The notes under the pieces are model-generated. The model saw only the letters and a program-made list of their open reading frames with translations. It was not told the DNA's origin and did no database searches. From Thermoleophilia bacterium (GTDB taxonomy: Bacteria > Actinomycetota > Thermoleophilia > Gaiellales > JAICJC01), in the NCBI GenBank assembly GCA_025928435.1, contig JAICJM010000024.1, positions 1-30,820 on the forward strand: a stretch of 30,820 bases of DNA, written 5' to 3'. The position numbers and the translations under genes were made by a program. Of this stretch, positions 1-7,540 are shown in pieces (position 1 is the first letter of the stretch; every line of letters starts with the position of its first letter).

Positions 1-2
1 CG

Positions 3-152
3 GCCACGTTCACGGGCCTCGGCTACGCCTTCGCCGGCAGCGTCGGCGCGCTCCTCGACGCCCTGCACCGGGCCCAGCTCGCCGCGGGCATCGCCCTGGC
101 GGCCGCGCTGGTCGTCGTCGTGGTCGTGCGACGGCGGCGGGTGGGCGCTTGA
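3..152 (+). CDS. C-terminal end of a DedA-like membrane protein (partial)
   Basis: The frame enters from outside the window and ends at TGA 150-152, leaving 49 residues. They read ATFTGLGYAFAG, a short amphipathic stretch, then a strongly hydrophobic helix (LAAGIALAAALVVVVVV) and a basic tail RRRRVGA. A glycine-rich GLGYxxG segment followed by a last membrane helix and an arginine-rich cytosolic end is typical of the C-terminus of DedA/SNARE-associated membrane proteins. The call rests on this short piece only; another polytopic membrane protein is possible. The stop codon overlaps the -35 box of the next gene. Confidence 0.5.
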   Translation, partial: ATFTGLGYAFAGSVGALLDALHRAQLAAGIALAAALVVVVVVRRRRVGA

Positions 153-177
153 CATCAAAGTTTGTGACTGCTAACTT
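149..177 (+). promoter_or_regulatory. Promoter of the TetR regulator gene
   Basis: A perfect TTGACA (149-154) is followed after exactly 17 nt by TAACTT (172-177). The ATG of the regulator lies 8 nt after the -10 box with no Shine-Dalgarno, so the mRNA is probably leaderless. The operator-like palindrome at 158-177 fills the spacer and the -10 box, a position where a bound repressor would block RNA polymerase. Confidence 0.65.
158..177. promoter_or_regulatory. Probable TetR operator O1 (autoregulation)
   Basis: The sequence AAGTTTGTGACTGCTAACTT is an imperfect inverted repeat with outer arms AAGTT/AACTT and inner G/C. It resembles the site at 778-796 (both fit TTnGTnnnnnCnAA), which sits in the same position relative to the next gene. 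Two related palindromes in front of a tetR gene and its neighbouring exporter are what is expected for a local TetR repressor. The assignment is inferred from position and symmetry. Confidence 0.55.
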
Positions 178-185
178 CCCCGGCA

Positions 186-758
186 ATGGCGACGGTGAAG
201 AAGGAGGACGGGCGCTCGGCCCGGATGCCGGCGGCGGAGCGGCGCGAGGCGATCCTCGAGGCCGCGATGATCGAGTTCGCCCGCGGCGGGCTCCACGGCA
301 CCGCGACCGAGGACATCGCCCGCCGCGCGGGCATCACCCAGCCCTACGTCTTCCGGCTCTTCGGCACGAAGAAGGCGCTCTACCTGGAGACCGTCGAGCG
401 TGGCTTCGACCGCATCCAGCACGATTTCGAGGCGGCCGCCCGGGCCGCATCGGAGCCGGCGGCGAAGCTGCAGGCCATGGGCGAGGCGTACGGCCCGCTC
501 CTGCGCGACCGGTCGCTCCTGCTTGGCCAGATGCACAGCTACGCCGACTGCTCCGACCCCGAAGTGCGCGCGGTCGTCCGGCGCCGCTACGGGGATCTGT
601 GGGATTGGGTGCAGCACGCCTCGGGCGCCACCCCGGAGGAGGTGCGCCTGTTCTTCTCCAAGGGCATGCTCCTGAACGTGATCGCTGCGATGGACCTGCG
701 CGGCCTGAGCGATCCCTGGGTCATGGACTGCCTGGGCGACCTCGGCGACATCGACTGA
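186..758 (+). CDS. TetR/AcrR family transcriptional regulator
   Basis: A 190-residue protein, the usual TetR length. Residues about 20-66 form the DNA-binding domain: RREAILEAAMIEFARGG, then the helix-turn-helix TEDIARRAGITQPYVFRLFGTKKALYLE, a classical TetR signature. The rest is helical and variable, the ligand-binding and dimerisation part, and does not reveal the ligand. The ATG at 186 is chosen because it lies 8 nt behind a TTGACA-17-TAACTT promoter; it has no Shine-Dalgarno. The gene is 58 nt upstream of a DHA2 exporter on the same strand, and related palindromes lie in both promoter regions, so it most likely represses itself and the exporter until a toxic substrate binds. Confidence 0.9.
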   Translation: MATVKKEDGRSARMPAAERREAILEAAMIEFARGGLHGTATEDIARRAGITQPYVFRLFGTKKALYLETVERGFDRIQHDFEAAARAASEPAAKLQAMGEAYGPLLRDRSLLLGQMHSYADCSDPEVRAVVRRRYGDLWDWVQHASGATPEEVRLFFSKGMLLNVIAAMDLRGLSDPWVMDCLGDLGDID

Positions 759-777
759 CCCCTTTTTTTCGAGCCTG

Positions 778-796
778 AACTTCGTAAGCACTAACT
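778..796. promoter_or_regulatory. Probable TetR operator O2 in the exporter promoter
   Basis: AACTTCGTAAGCACTAACT contains the palindrome TTCGTnnnnACTAA (781-794, form TTnGTnnnnACnAA) and matches the O1 site at most arm positions. A -10-like TAACTA (792-797) overlaps its right arm and a weak -35 (TCGAGC, 769-774) lies 17 nt upstream, the same architecture as at O1. A T-run at 763-769 follows the tetR stop but has no stem, so I do not call a terminator. Confidence 0.5.
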
Positions 797-816
797 ACTA
801 AGGAAGGAATGAAGAG

Positions 817-2241
817 GTGACAACCGACCGGCAACGAACGCTCTGGACGTTCGCCATCACGAGCCTCGCGCTCTTCATGACGACGCTCGACAACCTCGTC
901 GTAACGATGGCCCTGCCGACGATCCAGCGCGACCTGCACGCGTCCATCTCCGGCCTGGAATGGACCGTGAACGCCTACACGCTGACCTTCGCCGTGCTGC
1001 TCCTCATGGGCGCCGCGCTCGGCGACCGGTTCGGGCGCAAGCGCCTGTTCCTGATCGGCATGGCGATCTTCACCGTCGGCTCCGCCGCGGCGGCGCTGGC
1101 ACCCTCGATCGGGGCCCTGATCGCGGCCCGCGCCCTGCAGGGCGTCGGCGGCGCGATCGTCACACCGCTCACCCTGACCCTGCTGACCGAGGCCGTTCCG
1201 CGCGAGCGGCGCGGGCTCGCGCTCGGCGCCTGGGGCGGCATCAGCGGCCTCGGCGTCGCGCTCGGCCCGCTCGTCGGCGGCGCGGTCGTCGAGGGCATCT
1301 CGTGGCAGTGGATCTTCTGGCTGAACGTCCCGCTGGGACTGATCGTCCTGCCCATGGGCCTCGCCCGGCTGCGCGAGAGCCGCGGCCCGTCGCTGCGGCT
1401 CGACCTGCCCGGCGTGGCGATCGTGACCGGCGGTGCCTTCGGCCTCGTGTGGGGCCTGGTGCGGGCCAACTCGCAGGGCTGGACGAGCCCGGAGATCGTG
1501 GCGTCGCTCGCGGTCGGCGCCGTGCTCCTGGCCGGGTTCGTGGCCTGGGAGATCCGCACGCGGGAGCCGATGCTGCCCATGCGCTTCTTCCGCAACCGGG
1601 CGTTCGCGGCCTCGAACGGCGCGTCCCTGCTGATGTTCTTCGGCATGTTCGGGTCGATCTTCCTGCTGAGCCAGTACCTGCAGAACGTGCAGGGCTACCC
1701 GCCCCTGCAGGCCGGCGTCCGGACGCTGCCGTGGACGGGGATGCCGATGATCGTCGCCCCGATCGCGGGCGCGCTCACCGACCGCATCGGCGGCAAGCCG
1801 CTGCTGGTGGCCGGGCTGGCGCTGCAGGCGGTCGCCCTCGGCTGGATGGCGATCGTCATCTCGCCGGGCGAGCCGTACCTCGACATGGTCGCGCCGTTCG
1901 CGCTGGCCGGGGTCGGGATGGGGCTGTTCTTCGCCCCGGTGGCAACGGTCGTGATGAGCTCGGTGCGGCTGATCGAGGCCGGCCAGGCGTCGGGCGCGAA
2001 CAACGCCATCCGCGAGCTGGGCGGCGTGTTCGGGGTGGCGGTGCTCGCGTCGATCTTCGCCCACCAGGGCGGCTACGGCTCGGCCGATCTCTTCACCGAC
2101 GGCATCGTGCCGGCGCTGTGGGTGGGCGCCGCCCTTGTCGGCGTCGCGGTCGCCGCGGCCCTGTTCCTGCCCGGCCGCAGCGGCGCCCGGGCGGAGGCCG
2201 AGGTCGAGGCGGCGGTCGACCCGGAGCCCGTCGCAGCCTGA
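817..2241 (+). CDS. MFS drug exporter, DHA2 (EmrB/QacA-like) family
   Basis: A 474-residue polytopic membrane protein of the 14-helix DHA2 size class. The N-terminus carries the family signature LDNLVVTMALPTIQRDL (TM1, with the Asp typical of motif D1), WTVNAYTLTFAVLLL in TM2 and the motif A loop GDRFGRKRLF between TM2 and TM3. PLVGGAVVEGISWQWIFWLNVPLG is the motif C/TM5-6 region of drug:proton antiporters. The C-terminus is a hydrophilic Ala/Glu-rich tail. GTG at 817 is used because the ATG at 809 stops after three codons; a purine-rich stretch (AAGGAAGGA) lies 10 nt or more upstream. The upstream TetR gene and shared operators argue for induced efflux; the substrate is not visible. Confidence 0.92.
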   Translation: MTTDRQRTLWTFAITSLALFMTTLDNLVVTMALPTIQRDLHASISGLEWTVNAYTLTFAVLLLMGAALGDRFGRKRLFLIGMAIFTVGSAAAALAPSIGALIAARALQGVGGAIVTPLTLTLLTEAVPRERRGLALGAWGGISGLGVALGPLVGGAVVEGISWQWIFWLNVPLGLIVLPMGLARLRESRGPSLRLDLPGVAIVTGGAFGLVWGLVRANSQGWTSPEIVASLAVGAVLLAGFVAWEIRTREPMLPMRFFRNRAFAASNGASLLMFFGMFGSIFLLSQYLQNVQGYPPLQAGVRTLPWTGMPMIVAPIAGALTDRIGGKPLLVAGLALQAVALGWMAIVISPGEPYLDMVAPFALAGVGMGLFFAPVATVVMSSVRLIEAGQASGANNAIRELGGVFGVAVLASIFAHQGGYGSADLFTDGIVPALWVGAALVGVAVAAALFLPGRSGARAEAEVEAAVDPEPVAA

Positions 2242-2251
2242 TTCACGCGTT

Positions 2252-2285
2252 GCAGGGCCGGCGTCCTCCGGGGCGCCGGCCCTGC
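2252..2285. terminator. Bidirectional hairpin between convergent genes
   Basis: GCAGGGCCGGCG (2252-2263) and CGCCGGCCCTGC (2274-2285) pair perfectly over 12 bp with a 10-nt loop. The hairpin lies between the exporter stop (2241) and the stop of the convergent phosphoesterase (2291). There is no U-tract, as is common in high-GC actinobacteria. Confidence 0.6.
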
Positions 2286-2290
2286 GCTGC

Positions 2291-3067
2291 CTACGGCAGC
2301 GGCTGGACGTGGGTCACGAGCGTCCCGTCCGTGACCAGGTGCAGCGAATAGGCCGGCGGCTCGTCCAGCACGCCGAGGTCGGCACCGGGGCGCAGGTCGA
2401 GCCGGATCGCGACGTCCGCGCTCGGGCAGCTGAAGACCGGGCGCCCGCCGCAGGTCGCGTACATTGGCCGGTGCACGTGGCCGGCGATCACCCGCAGCAC
2501 GTTGGGGGCGCGGCCGAGTACGCCGGCGAGCTCGCGCCGGGAGCCCGGCTCGAGCCCGATCTCGTCCATCGCCTCGATCCCCGTGGTCAGGGGCGGGTGG
2601 TGCATCGCGACGATGGTCGGCGCCTCCCGGTCGGCAGTGAGCGCCGCGTCGAGCCAGGCGAGCCGGTCGGCGCACAGGCGGCCGCCGTCCTCGCCGGGGA
2701 TGATCGTGTCGCAGACGAGGAGTCGCAGCCGCCCGACGCGCGCCTCGTACTGCAGGAAGTCTCCCGGGCCCGTGTCCACGTCGGCGAGCAGCGCGTCGTG
2801 CAGCGCGGCCCGCACGTCGTGGTTGCCGGGCAGCGTGTGGACGGGCATTCGAAGCGGCGCGAGCAACTCGCGGACGCGGGCATACTCGCCGGGCTCGCCG
2901 AGCTGGGTGAGGTCGCCGGTGACGACCACGGCGTCAGGGGCCGGGTCGAGATCGGCGAGCGCCGCCACGACCCGCTCCGCACGGCGCGCCGGATCGGCCT
3001 CGCCGACCCCGGCGCCGATGTGCAGGTCGCTGATCTGCGCGAGGAGGATGCGGTCGTCGGTGGTCAG
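2291..3067 (-). CDS. Class III cyclic-nucleotide-type metallophosphoesterase (Icc/CpdA-like)
   Basis: With a CTG start at 3067 the protein has 258 residues and begins MTTDDRILLAQISDLHIG. All calcineurin-like metal motifs are present in order: D14-x-H16 (SDLH), GD52L, GNH83D, MHH156PP and GHVH near residues 196-199. The order and spacing match Icc/CpdA class III cyclic nucleotide phosphodiesterases; the in vivo substrate could be 2',3'- or 3',5'-cNMP or another phosphodiester. The first ordinary start in this frame, GTG 2968, would remove the D-x-H metal site. Between an in-frame TGA near 3150 and GTG 2968 there is no ATG, GTG or TTG, so CTG 3067 is the most plausible start, or a base there differs from the real one. 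The gene lies downstream of the hydroxylase operon and the HAD remnant on the same strand. Confidence 0.8.
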   Translation of the reverse strand: MTTDDRILLAQISDLHIGAGVGEADPARRAERVVAALADLDPAPDAVVVTGDLTQLGEPGEYARVRELLAPLRMPVHTLPGNHDVRAALHDALLADVDTGPGDFLQYEARVGRLRLLVCDTIIPGEDGGRLCADRLAWLDAALTADREAPTIVAMHHPPLTTGIEAMDEIGLEPGSRRELAGVLGRAPNVLRVIAGHVHRPMYATCGGRPVFSCPSADVAIRLDLRPGADLGVLDEPPAYSLHLVTDGTLVTHVQPLP

Positions 3068-3173
3068 CGCCCGAGAGCCTACCGCCGCGGTCGGTGATCC
3101 GGGCCCGGTCCGGCCCGCCTCGCCCCTGCCAATTGGCGCTCGTCGCGACTGTCAATTGCCCGGGCGGCGGCCA

Positions 3174-3659
3174 CTAGGCCAGGCGCGCCGCCAGCCGGCC
3201 CGGCAGCTCGGCCAGCGAGTCGATCCGGGTGTGCGCCCGCGCCGCCTCCGGCAGCCCGGCGTGGAGGTGGCCCCAGGGCCCGCGGCGGATGTGGACGGCG
3301 ACCATGCCGGCCTCGAGCGCCGGCAGGACGTCGTTGTCGACGCGGTCGCCGACGTAGGCGATCCGGCCCGGCTCGACGCCACGATCTCCGCCACCGCGGC
3401 GAAGAACCCGGGCGCGGGCTTGGCGACGCCGAGCCCCGCCGACGACGCCACCGCATCGACGCCGCAGCTCACCCGCAGGAACCGCTCGACCTCGACGCCC
3501 GTGTTCCCGGCGGCGCCCACCGCGAGCCCCATGTCGCGCAGGGCCGCGATGCAGGGCAGCGCGTCGGGACAGAGATCGTCGGGTCGCAGCTCGTCGGGGA
3601 TGCCGGCCTCCGACGTGAGCCTGGCCGCGGGCGTCGAAGACGACCGCCCCGACCTGCAA
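3174..3659 (-). pseudogene. Degraded HAD-family phosphatase
   Basis: Three pieces of one HAD-IA hydrolase can be read, but not in one frame. From TTG 3659 the protein begins QVGAVVFDARG, with the nucleophile Asp of motif I, but the second catalytic Asp of DxD is replaced (D-A-R). After a frame change near 3613-3632 it continues DALPCIAALRDMGLAVGAAGNTG and GVAKPAPGFF (motif II/III region). Near 3372-3390 it returns to the first frame with VEPGRIAYVGDRVDNDVLPALEAGM, the motif IV metal-binding aspartates, and ends at TAG 3174. Only about 20 residues separate motif I from the DALPCIAAL segment, where a cap domain of some 60 residues is expected. A deletion plus two frame changes make a functional product unlikely; sequencing errors could explain the shifts but not the missing cap. 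Confidence 0.75.
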
Positions 3660-3676
3660 TGGGACTGCCCCCGCGG

Positions 3677-4495
3677 CTACCCCGCGCTCGCCTCCTCGAG
3701 CGCCCGGAGCGTGAGCACGCGGGCCAGGTGCCGGCGGTAGTCGGCCGACCCGGCAGAGTCGGAAGGGGGGTCGAGCCCGTCCGCCGCCTTCGCCGCCGCC
3801 TCCGCCGCGTTGCCGCCCCAGAACGCCTGCTCGGCCGCCTCGGCCCGTACCGGGGCCGGGCCGACGCCGGCCAGCGCGATCCGGGCGGAGTCCCCGTCCA
3901 CCACGGCCGCGACGCCGACGAGCGCCCAGTCCTGCGCCCGGCGGTTGAACTTGACGTACGCGCTGTGCGGCGCCTTGGGCACCCGGACGGCCGTGAGGAT
4001 CTCGTCGGCGGCGAGCGACGTCGTCAGGAAGCCGCGGAACAGGTCGCGCGCGGCGATCGTGCGCGTGCCGTCCGGCCCCTCCGCAGTGACCTCGCCGTCC
4101 AGCGCGAGGAGCACCGCCGGCAGGTCGCCGTGCGGATCGGCCTGGGCCAGCGAGCCGCCGATCGTGCCGCGGTTGCGCACCTGCATGTCGCCGATGCCCG
4201 CGGCGGCCTGGGCCAGGACGGGGCAGGCCATGCCCACGTGCTCCGAGCCCGCCACGTCGGCGTGCCGGGTCAGCGCGCCGATCTCGAAGTGCGATCCGGC
4301 GTCGGTGATGCCACGCAGGCTCGAGATGGTGCCGATGTCGATCAGCGTCTCCGGCGCCGCCAGCCGCAGCTTCATCATCGGCAGGAGCGAGTGCCCGCCG
4401 GCGAGGACGCGGGCGGTCTCGCCGTGCGTGCGCAGGAGGCCGGCCGCGTCGGCGACGGAGTCGGGCCGCTCGTATGCGAACTCGCGCGGGATCAT
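3677..4495 (-). CDS. Molybdenum hydroxylase medium subunit, FAD-binding (CoxM/XdhB-like)
   Basis: A 272-residue flavoprotein subunit that passes electrons from the iron-sulfur subunit to FAD. Both FAD pyrophosphate-binding signatures of the family are present: AGGHSLLPMMKLRLA (residues 32-46) and TIGGSLAQADPHGD (111-124). The C-terminal domain with FNRRAQDWALVGVAAVV is typical of CO dehydrogenase flavoprotein C-terminal domains. The ATG at 4495 overlaps the TGA of the large subunit by 4 nt, so the two are translationally coupled. Length is slightly short but normal for CoxM-like proteins (about 270-290). Confidence 0.93.
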   Translation of the reverse strand: MIPREFAYERPDSVADAAGLLRTHGETARVLAGGHSLLPMMKLRLAAPETLIDIGTISSLRGITDAGSHFEIGALTRHADVAGSEHVGMACPVLAQAAAGIGDMQVRNRGTIGGSLAQADPHGDLPAVLLALDGEVTAEGPDGTRTIAARDLFRGFLTTSLAADEILTAVRVPKAPHSAYVKFNRRAQDWALVGVAAVVDGDSARIALAGVGPAPVRAEAAEQAFWGGNAAEAAAKAADGLDPPSDSAGSADYRRHLARVLTLRALEEASAG

Positions 4496-6840
4496 CGTGC
4501 GCCTCCCTTCCGGATCGCGTTCCAGACCGTCTCCGGCTGGAGCGGCATGTCGAGGTCGCGGGCGCCGACCGCGTCGCAGACGGCGCTCACCACCGCCGGG
4601 GTCGAGGCGATCGTGCCCGCCTCGCCGATGCCCTTGACGCCCAGCGGGTTCGTGGGCGACGGGGTGACGGTGCGGTGCGTCTCGATGTGGGGGACGTCCG
4701 CCGCCGATGGGATGAGGTAGTCGACGAGCGTCCCGGTCACGAGCTGGCCGCCCGAGTCGTACTCCGCGTTCTCGTAGAGCGCCTGGCCGATGCCGTGCAC
4801 GACGCCGCCGTGCACCTGACCGTCGACGATCATCGGGTTGATCACGTTGCCGCAGTCGTCGACGGCGATGTAGCTCGTGATCTCGACCTTGCCCGTGTCG
4901 CGGTCGACCTCGACCTCGCACCCGTGCGCCCCGAACGGGAACACGCAGTTGGGCGGATCGAAGAAGACCGTCTCGTCCAGCCCGGGCGTGACACCCTCGG
5001 GCATCCCGAACGCCTGCCAGGCGCGGAACGCGACCTCCTGGATCGTGGTGCGCTTGTCCGGGCTGCCCTTCACCGCGAAGGCGCCGCCGGAGAAGTCGAG
5101 GTCGTCGGGCGACGCCTCGAGCATCTGGGCGGCGACGAGCCGCGCCTTGTCGCGCACCTTCGTCGCCGCGAGATGCACCGCGGTGCCGCCGACGGCCAGG
5201 CTGCGGCTCCCGTAGGTGCCGAGCCCGTAGGGCGCGAACGCCGTGTCGCCGTGGATCACCTCGACGTCGTCGAATGGGACGCCGAGCTCCGTCTCGACGA
5301 TCTGCGACCACGACGTCGCATGCCCCTGGCCGTGCGGCGACGTGCCGGTGATGACCGTGACCGTGCCGGTCGGGTGCATGCGCACGGTCGAGCTCTCCCA
5401 GCCGCCCGGCGTCAGGCCGAGGGCGTTGCGGGCGACGTCCGACGGCACGAACCCGCACACCTCGACCCAGGTGGAGAGGCCGCGGCCGAGCAGCTTGCCG
5501 CGGGCGGCCGCCTCCTCCCGGCGCCGCTCGAACGTCTCCCTGTCGTCGGAGAGCTCGAGCAGTTTGTCCAGCGTCTTGTCGTAGTCGCCCGAATCGTACT
5601 GGAGCCCGATCGCGGTCGTGAATGGGAACTCCTTCGGGAAGTTCCGCCGCCGGATCTCGGTGCGGCTCATGTCGAGCTCGCGCGCGAGGATGTCCATGCT
5701 GCGCTCGATGGCGTGCGTGGCCTCGGGGCGGCCGGCGCCGCGCAGCGCATCCGTCGGCACGGTGTTCGTGTAGACGTTCGTGACCTTGACGTCGACTTCG
5801 GGGATGGCATACGCGCCCGGCGACATCAGGAACGTCAGCTGCGAGATCAGCGGGGTCAGCATCTGCAGGTAGGAGCCGTAGTCCTGGACGTAGTGGGCGC
5901 GCATGCCGAGCACCTTGCCGTCCTTCGTCGCCGCGAGCGACATGTGCGCGACCTGGGCACGGCCGTGGCAGGTGGCGAGCATCGCCTCGGACCGCTCCTC
6001 GATCCACTTCACGGGCGCGCCGACCTTGCGCGACGCCGCGGCGGCGATGAACTCCTCGGCGTACGCGTTCAGCTTCGATCCGAAGCCGCCGCCGACGTCC
6101 GGCGCGATCGCCCGCACCTTCGCCTCGCTGACGCCGCACACGATCGCGAGGAACGTGCGCAGGAAGTGCGGCACCTGCGTGGAGCTCGTGACGACGAGCT
6201 CGTCGTTGGCCGGGTTCCAGTCGGCCACGACCCCGCGGGTCTCGATCGGGACGTGGATCAGGCGCTGGTTCCGGATCGTCGCCTCGCAGACCACGTCGGC
6301 CCTCGCGAAGGCCTCGTCGACGCCGTCCGTCCTGTGGGCCAGGACGAGCCCGACGTTCGAGTCGAGCTCCTCGTGCACCTTCGGCGCGCCGTCGGCCAGC
6401 GCGGCGTCCGCATCCAGCACGGCCGGGAGCTCCGAGTAGCTCACCTCGACGGCGTCGGCCGCGTCGCGCGCCGTGTAGCGGTCGGCGGCGACCACGACGG
6501 CGATCGGCTCGCCGACGTGGCGGACGCGCCCCTTCGCGAGCGGCGGGCGAGTCGGGTGGACCATCTCGCCCGTCGGGTTGGACGCGCAGGGGACGCCGGC
6601 GGCGAACTCGAGGTCGGCGCCGGTCAGCACCGCGGTCACGCCGGGCATCGCCGCGGCCGCGGACGTGTCGATCCCGGTGATGTCGGCGTGCGGGAACTGG
6701 CTGCGCACGATCGCCATGTGCAGCATCCCCGGGAGCTTGAGGTCGTCGACGTAGCGGCCGCGGCCGGTCAGGAACTTGCGATCCTCCTTGCGCAGCGCCG
6801 CGACCCCGATGCCCTTGCCCTGTTCGACCGTCGCCGCCAT
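4492..6840 (-). CDS. Molybdenum hydroxylase large subunit (form II CoxL / aldehyde-xanthine dehydrogenase-like)
   Basis: A 782-residue catalytic subunit that binds molybdenum cofactor and hydroxylates its substrate with water-derived oxygen. Visible are the N-terminal domain KEDRKFLTGRGRYVDD (18-33), the Mo-cofactor loop GGGFGSK (250-256), the active-site loop ALRGAGR (365-371) and the catalytic glutamate in KGIGEAG (about 740). True CO dehydrogenases (form I) carry AYxCSFR with the Cu-ligating cysteine in this loop. Here the loop is of the form II RGAGR type, with Leu in place of the usual Tyr, so CO oxidation is not supported; the substrate is probably an aldehyde or N-heterocycle. The ATG overlaps the small-subunit stop by 1 nt (TGATG). 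No XdhC/CoxF-type maturation gene is present in the window. Confidence 0.93.
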   Translation of the reverse strand: MAATVEQGKGIGVAALRKEDRKFLTGRGRYVDDLKLPGMLHMAIVRSQFPHADITGIDTSAAAAMPGVTAVLTGADLEFAAGVPCASNPTGEMVHPTRPPLAKGRVRHVGEPIAVVVAADRYTARDAADAVEVSYSELPAVLDADAALADGAPKVHEELDSNVGLVLAHRTDGVDEAFARADVVCEATIRNQRLIHVPIETRGVVADWNPANDELVVTSSTQVPHFLRTFLAIVCGVSEAKVRAIAPDVGGGFGSKLNAYAEEFIAAAASRKVGAPVKWIEERSEAMLATCHGRAQVAHMSLAATKDGKVLGMRAHYVQDYGSYLQMLTPLISQLTFLMSPGAYAIPEVDVKVTNVYTNTVPTDALRGAGRPEATHAIERSMDILARELDMSRTEIRRRNFPKEFPFTTAIGLQYDSGDYDKTLDKLLELSDDRETFERRREEAAARGKLLGRGLSTWVEVCGFVPSDVARNALGLTPGGWESSTVRMHPTGTVTVITGTSPHGQGHATSWSQIVETELGVPFDDVEVIHGDTAFAPYGLGTYGSRSLAVGGTAVHLAATKVRDKARLVAAQMLEASPDDLDFSGGAFAVKGSPDKRTTIQEVAFRAWQAFGMPEGVTPGLDETVFFDPPNCVFPFGAHGCEVEVDRDTGKVEITSYIAVDDCGNVINPMIVDGQVHGGVVHGIGQALYENAEYDSGGQLVTGTLVDYLIPSAADVPHIETHRTVTPSPTNPLGVKGIGEAGTIASTPAVVSAVCDAVGARDLDMPLQPETVWNAIRKGGAR

Positions 6841-7307
6841 CAGACCGTCACCCCCGATGCGGCCCGGACGGCCGCGACGATGTTCTCGTAGCCGGTGCAG
6901 CGGCACAGGTTGCCCTCGAGGCCGCTGCGAATCTCCTCGTCGCTCGGCGCCGGGTTCGCCTCGAGCAGCTTGACCGCGGTCATGACCATCCCGGGGGTGC
7001 AGTAGCCGCACTGGAGCGCGTGGTGCTCGTGGAACGCCCGCTGCATCGGGTGCAGGTCGCCGTTTCCGGCGATGCCCTCGATCGTCGTCACCTCGCGCCC
7101 GTCCGCCTGGACGGCCAGCACGGTGCACGACTTCACCGCCTCGCCGTCCACCCAGACCGTGCACGCCCCGCAGTTGGACGTGTCGCAGCCGACATGGGTG
7201 CCGGTCAGGTTCAGGTGCTCACGCAGCAGGTCGACGAGCAGGGTCCGCGGCTCGACCTCCGCCGTGCGTGGCGCCCCGTTGACGGTGATGGTGACGGCGC
7301 TCTTCAT
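6840..7307 (-). CDS. Molybdenum hydroxylase small subunit, 2x[2Fe-2S] (CoxS-like)
   Basis: A 155-residue electron-transfer subunit and first gene of the operon. The N-terminal plant-type ferredoxin cluster is bound by Cys41, 46, 49 and 61 (CDTSNCGAC...C). The second helical-domain cluster is bound by Cys100, 103, 135 and 137 (CGYC...CRC), followed by the family signature TGYENIV. All eight ligands are intact. The ATG at 7307 has a strong ribosome binding site, GGAGGAGG, within 7313-7320. The gene order small-large-medium with 1- and 4-nt overlaps indicates one heterotrimeric enzyme. Confidence 0.95.
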   Translation of the reverse strand: MKSAVTITVNGAPRTAEVEPRTLLVDLLREHLNLTGTHVGCDTSNCGACTVWVDGEAVKSCTVLAVQADGREVTTIEGIAGNGDLHPMQRAFHEHHALQCGYCTPGMVMTAVKLLEANPAPSDEEIRSGLEGNLCRCTGYENIVAAVRAASGVTV

Positions 7308-7349
7308 CGAGCCCTCCTCCGACGTCGGGGATGCGCAGATGCAGAGGCA

Positions 7350-7378
7350 GGTCTATCGCAGTACGAGGCCGATCACAA
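7350..7378 (-). promoter_or_regulatory. Possible promoter of the hydroxylase operon
   Basis: On the minus strand TTGTGA (7378-7373) and TAGACC (7355-7350) are separated by 17 nt, about 42 nt upstream of the small-subunit ATG and its ribosome binding site. Both boxes are weak matches to the consensus, so this is tentative. Confidence 0.25.
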
Positions 7379-7441
7379 GTGCCCCCGGGCCATTCGCAGG
7401 CGACCGCTTGTAAGGCTTTCGTATGGAACATGACCGAGCCG

Positions 7442-7470
7442 TTGACCCCGGGGCGGCGCCCGATTATCCA
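7442..7470 (+). promoter_or_regulatory. Promoter of a small protein gene
   Basis: TTGACC (7442-7447) and TATCCA (7465-7470) are separated by exactly 17 nt. The predicted transcript begins near 7477 and reaches a ribosome binding site at 7527. No other plus-strand gene follows before the convergent phosphoesterase, so the promoter would serve the 58-residue ORF at 7541. Confidence 0.45.
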
Positions 7471-7540
7471 GAGAGGGAAGGCGCCGCGCCGCCCTGACGG
7501 GGGTCATCGGGTGGCGGGGCCAGAACAGGAGGATCGCACG

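Noticed and set aside
763..769. T-run after tetR as an intrinsic terminator.
   Set aside because: No stable stem precedes it.
721..2064. Long open frame opposite the DHA2 exporter, and similar 400-800-codon frames opposite other genes.
   Set aside because: They are rich in Arg, His and Gly with no domain pattern, as expected for shadow frames in GC-rich DNA.
3127..3155. Minus-strand TTGACA (3155-3150) as promoter for the phosphoesterase; the 10-mer GGCAATTGAC also occurs at 30641-30650.
   Set aside because: No -10-like hexamer lies 16-19 nt downstream (the sequence there is TTGGCA), and the start is more than 80 nt away. The shared 10-mer may be chance.
3677..6139. An 820-codon open frame on the minus strand running through the large and medium subunit genes.
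   Set aside because: Only its last 272 codons match a protein family; the upstream part is the wrong frame of the large subunit gene.
4492..7307. Carbon monoxide dehydrogenase (form I) assignment for the hydroxylase operon.
   Set aside because: The large subunit lacks the AYxCSFR loop with the copper-binding cysteine and has ALRGAGR instead.
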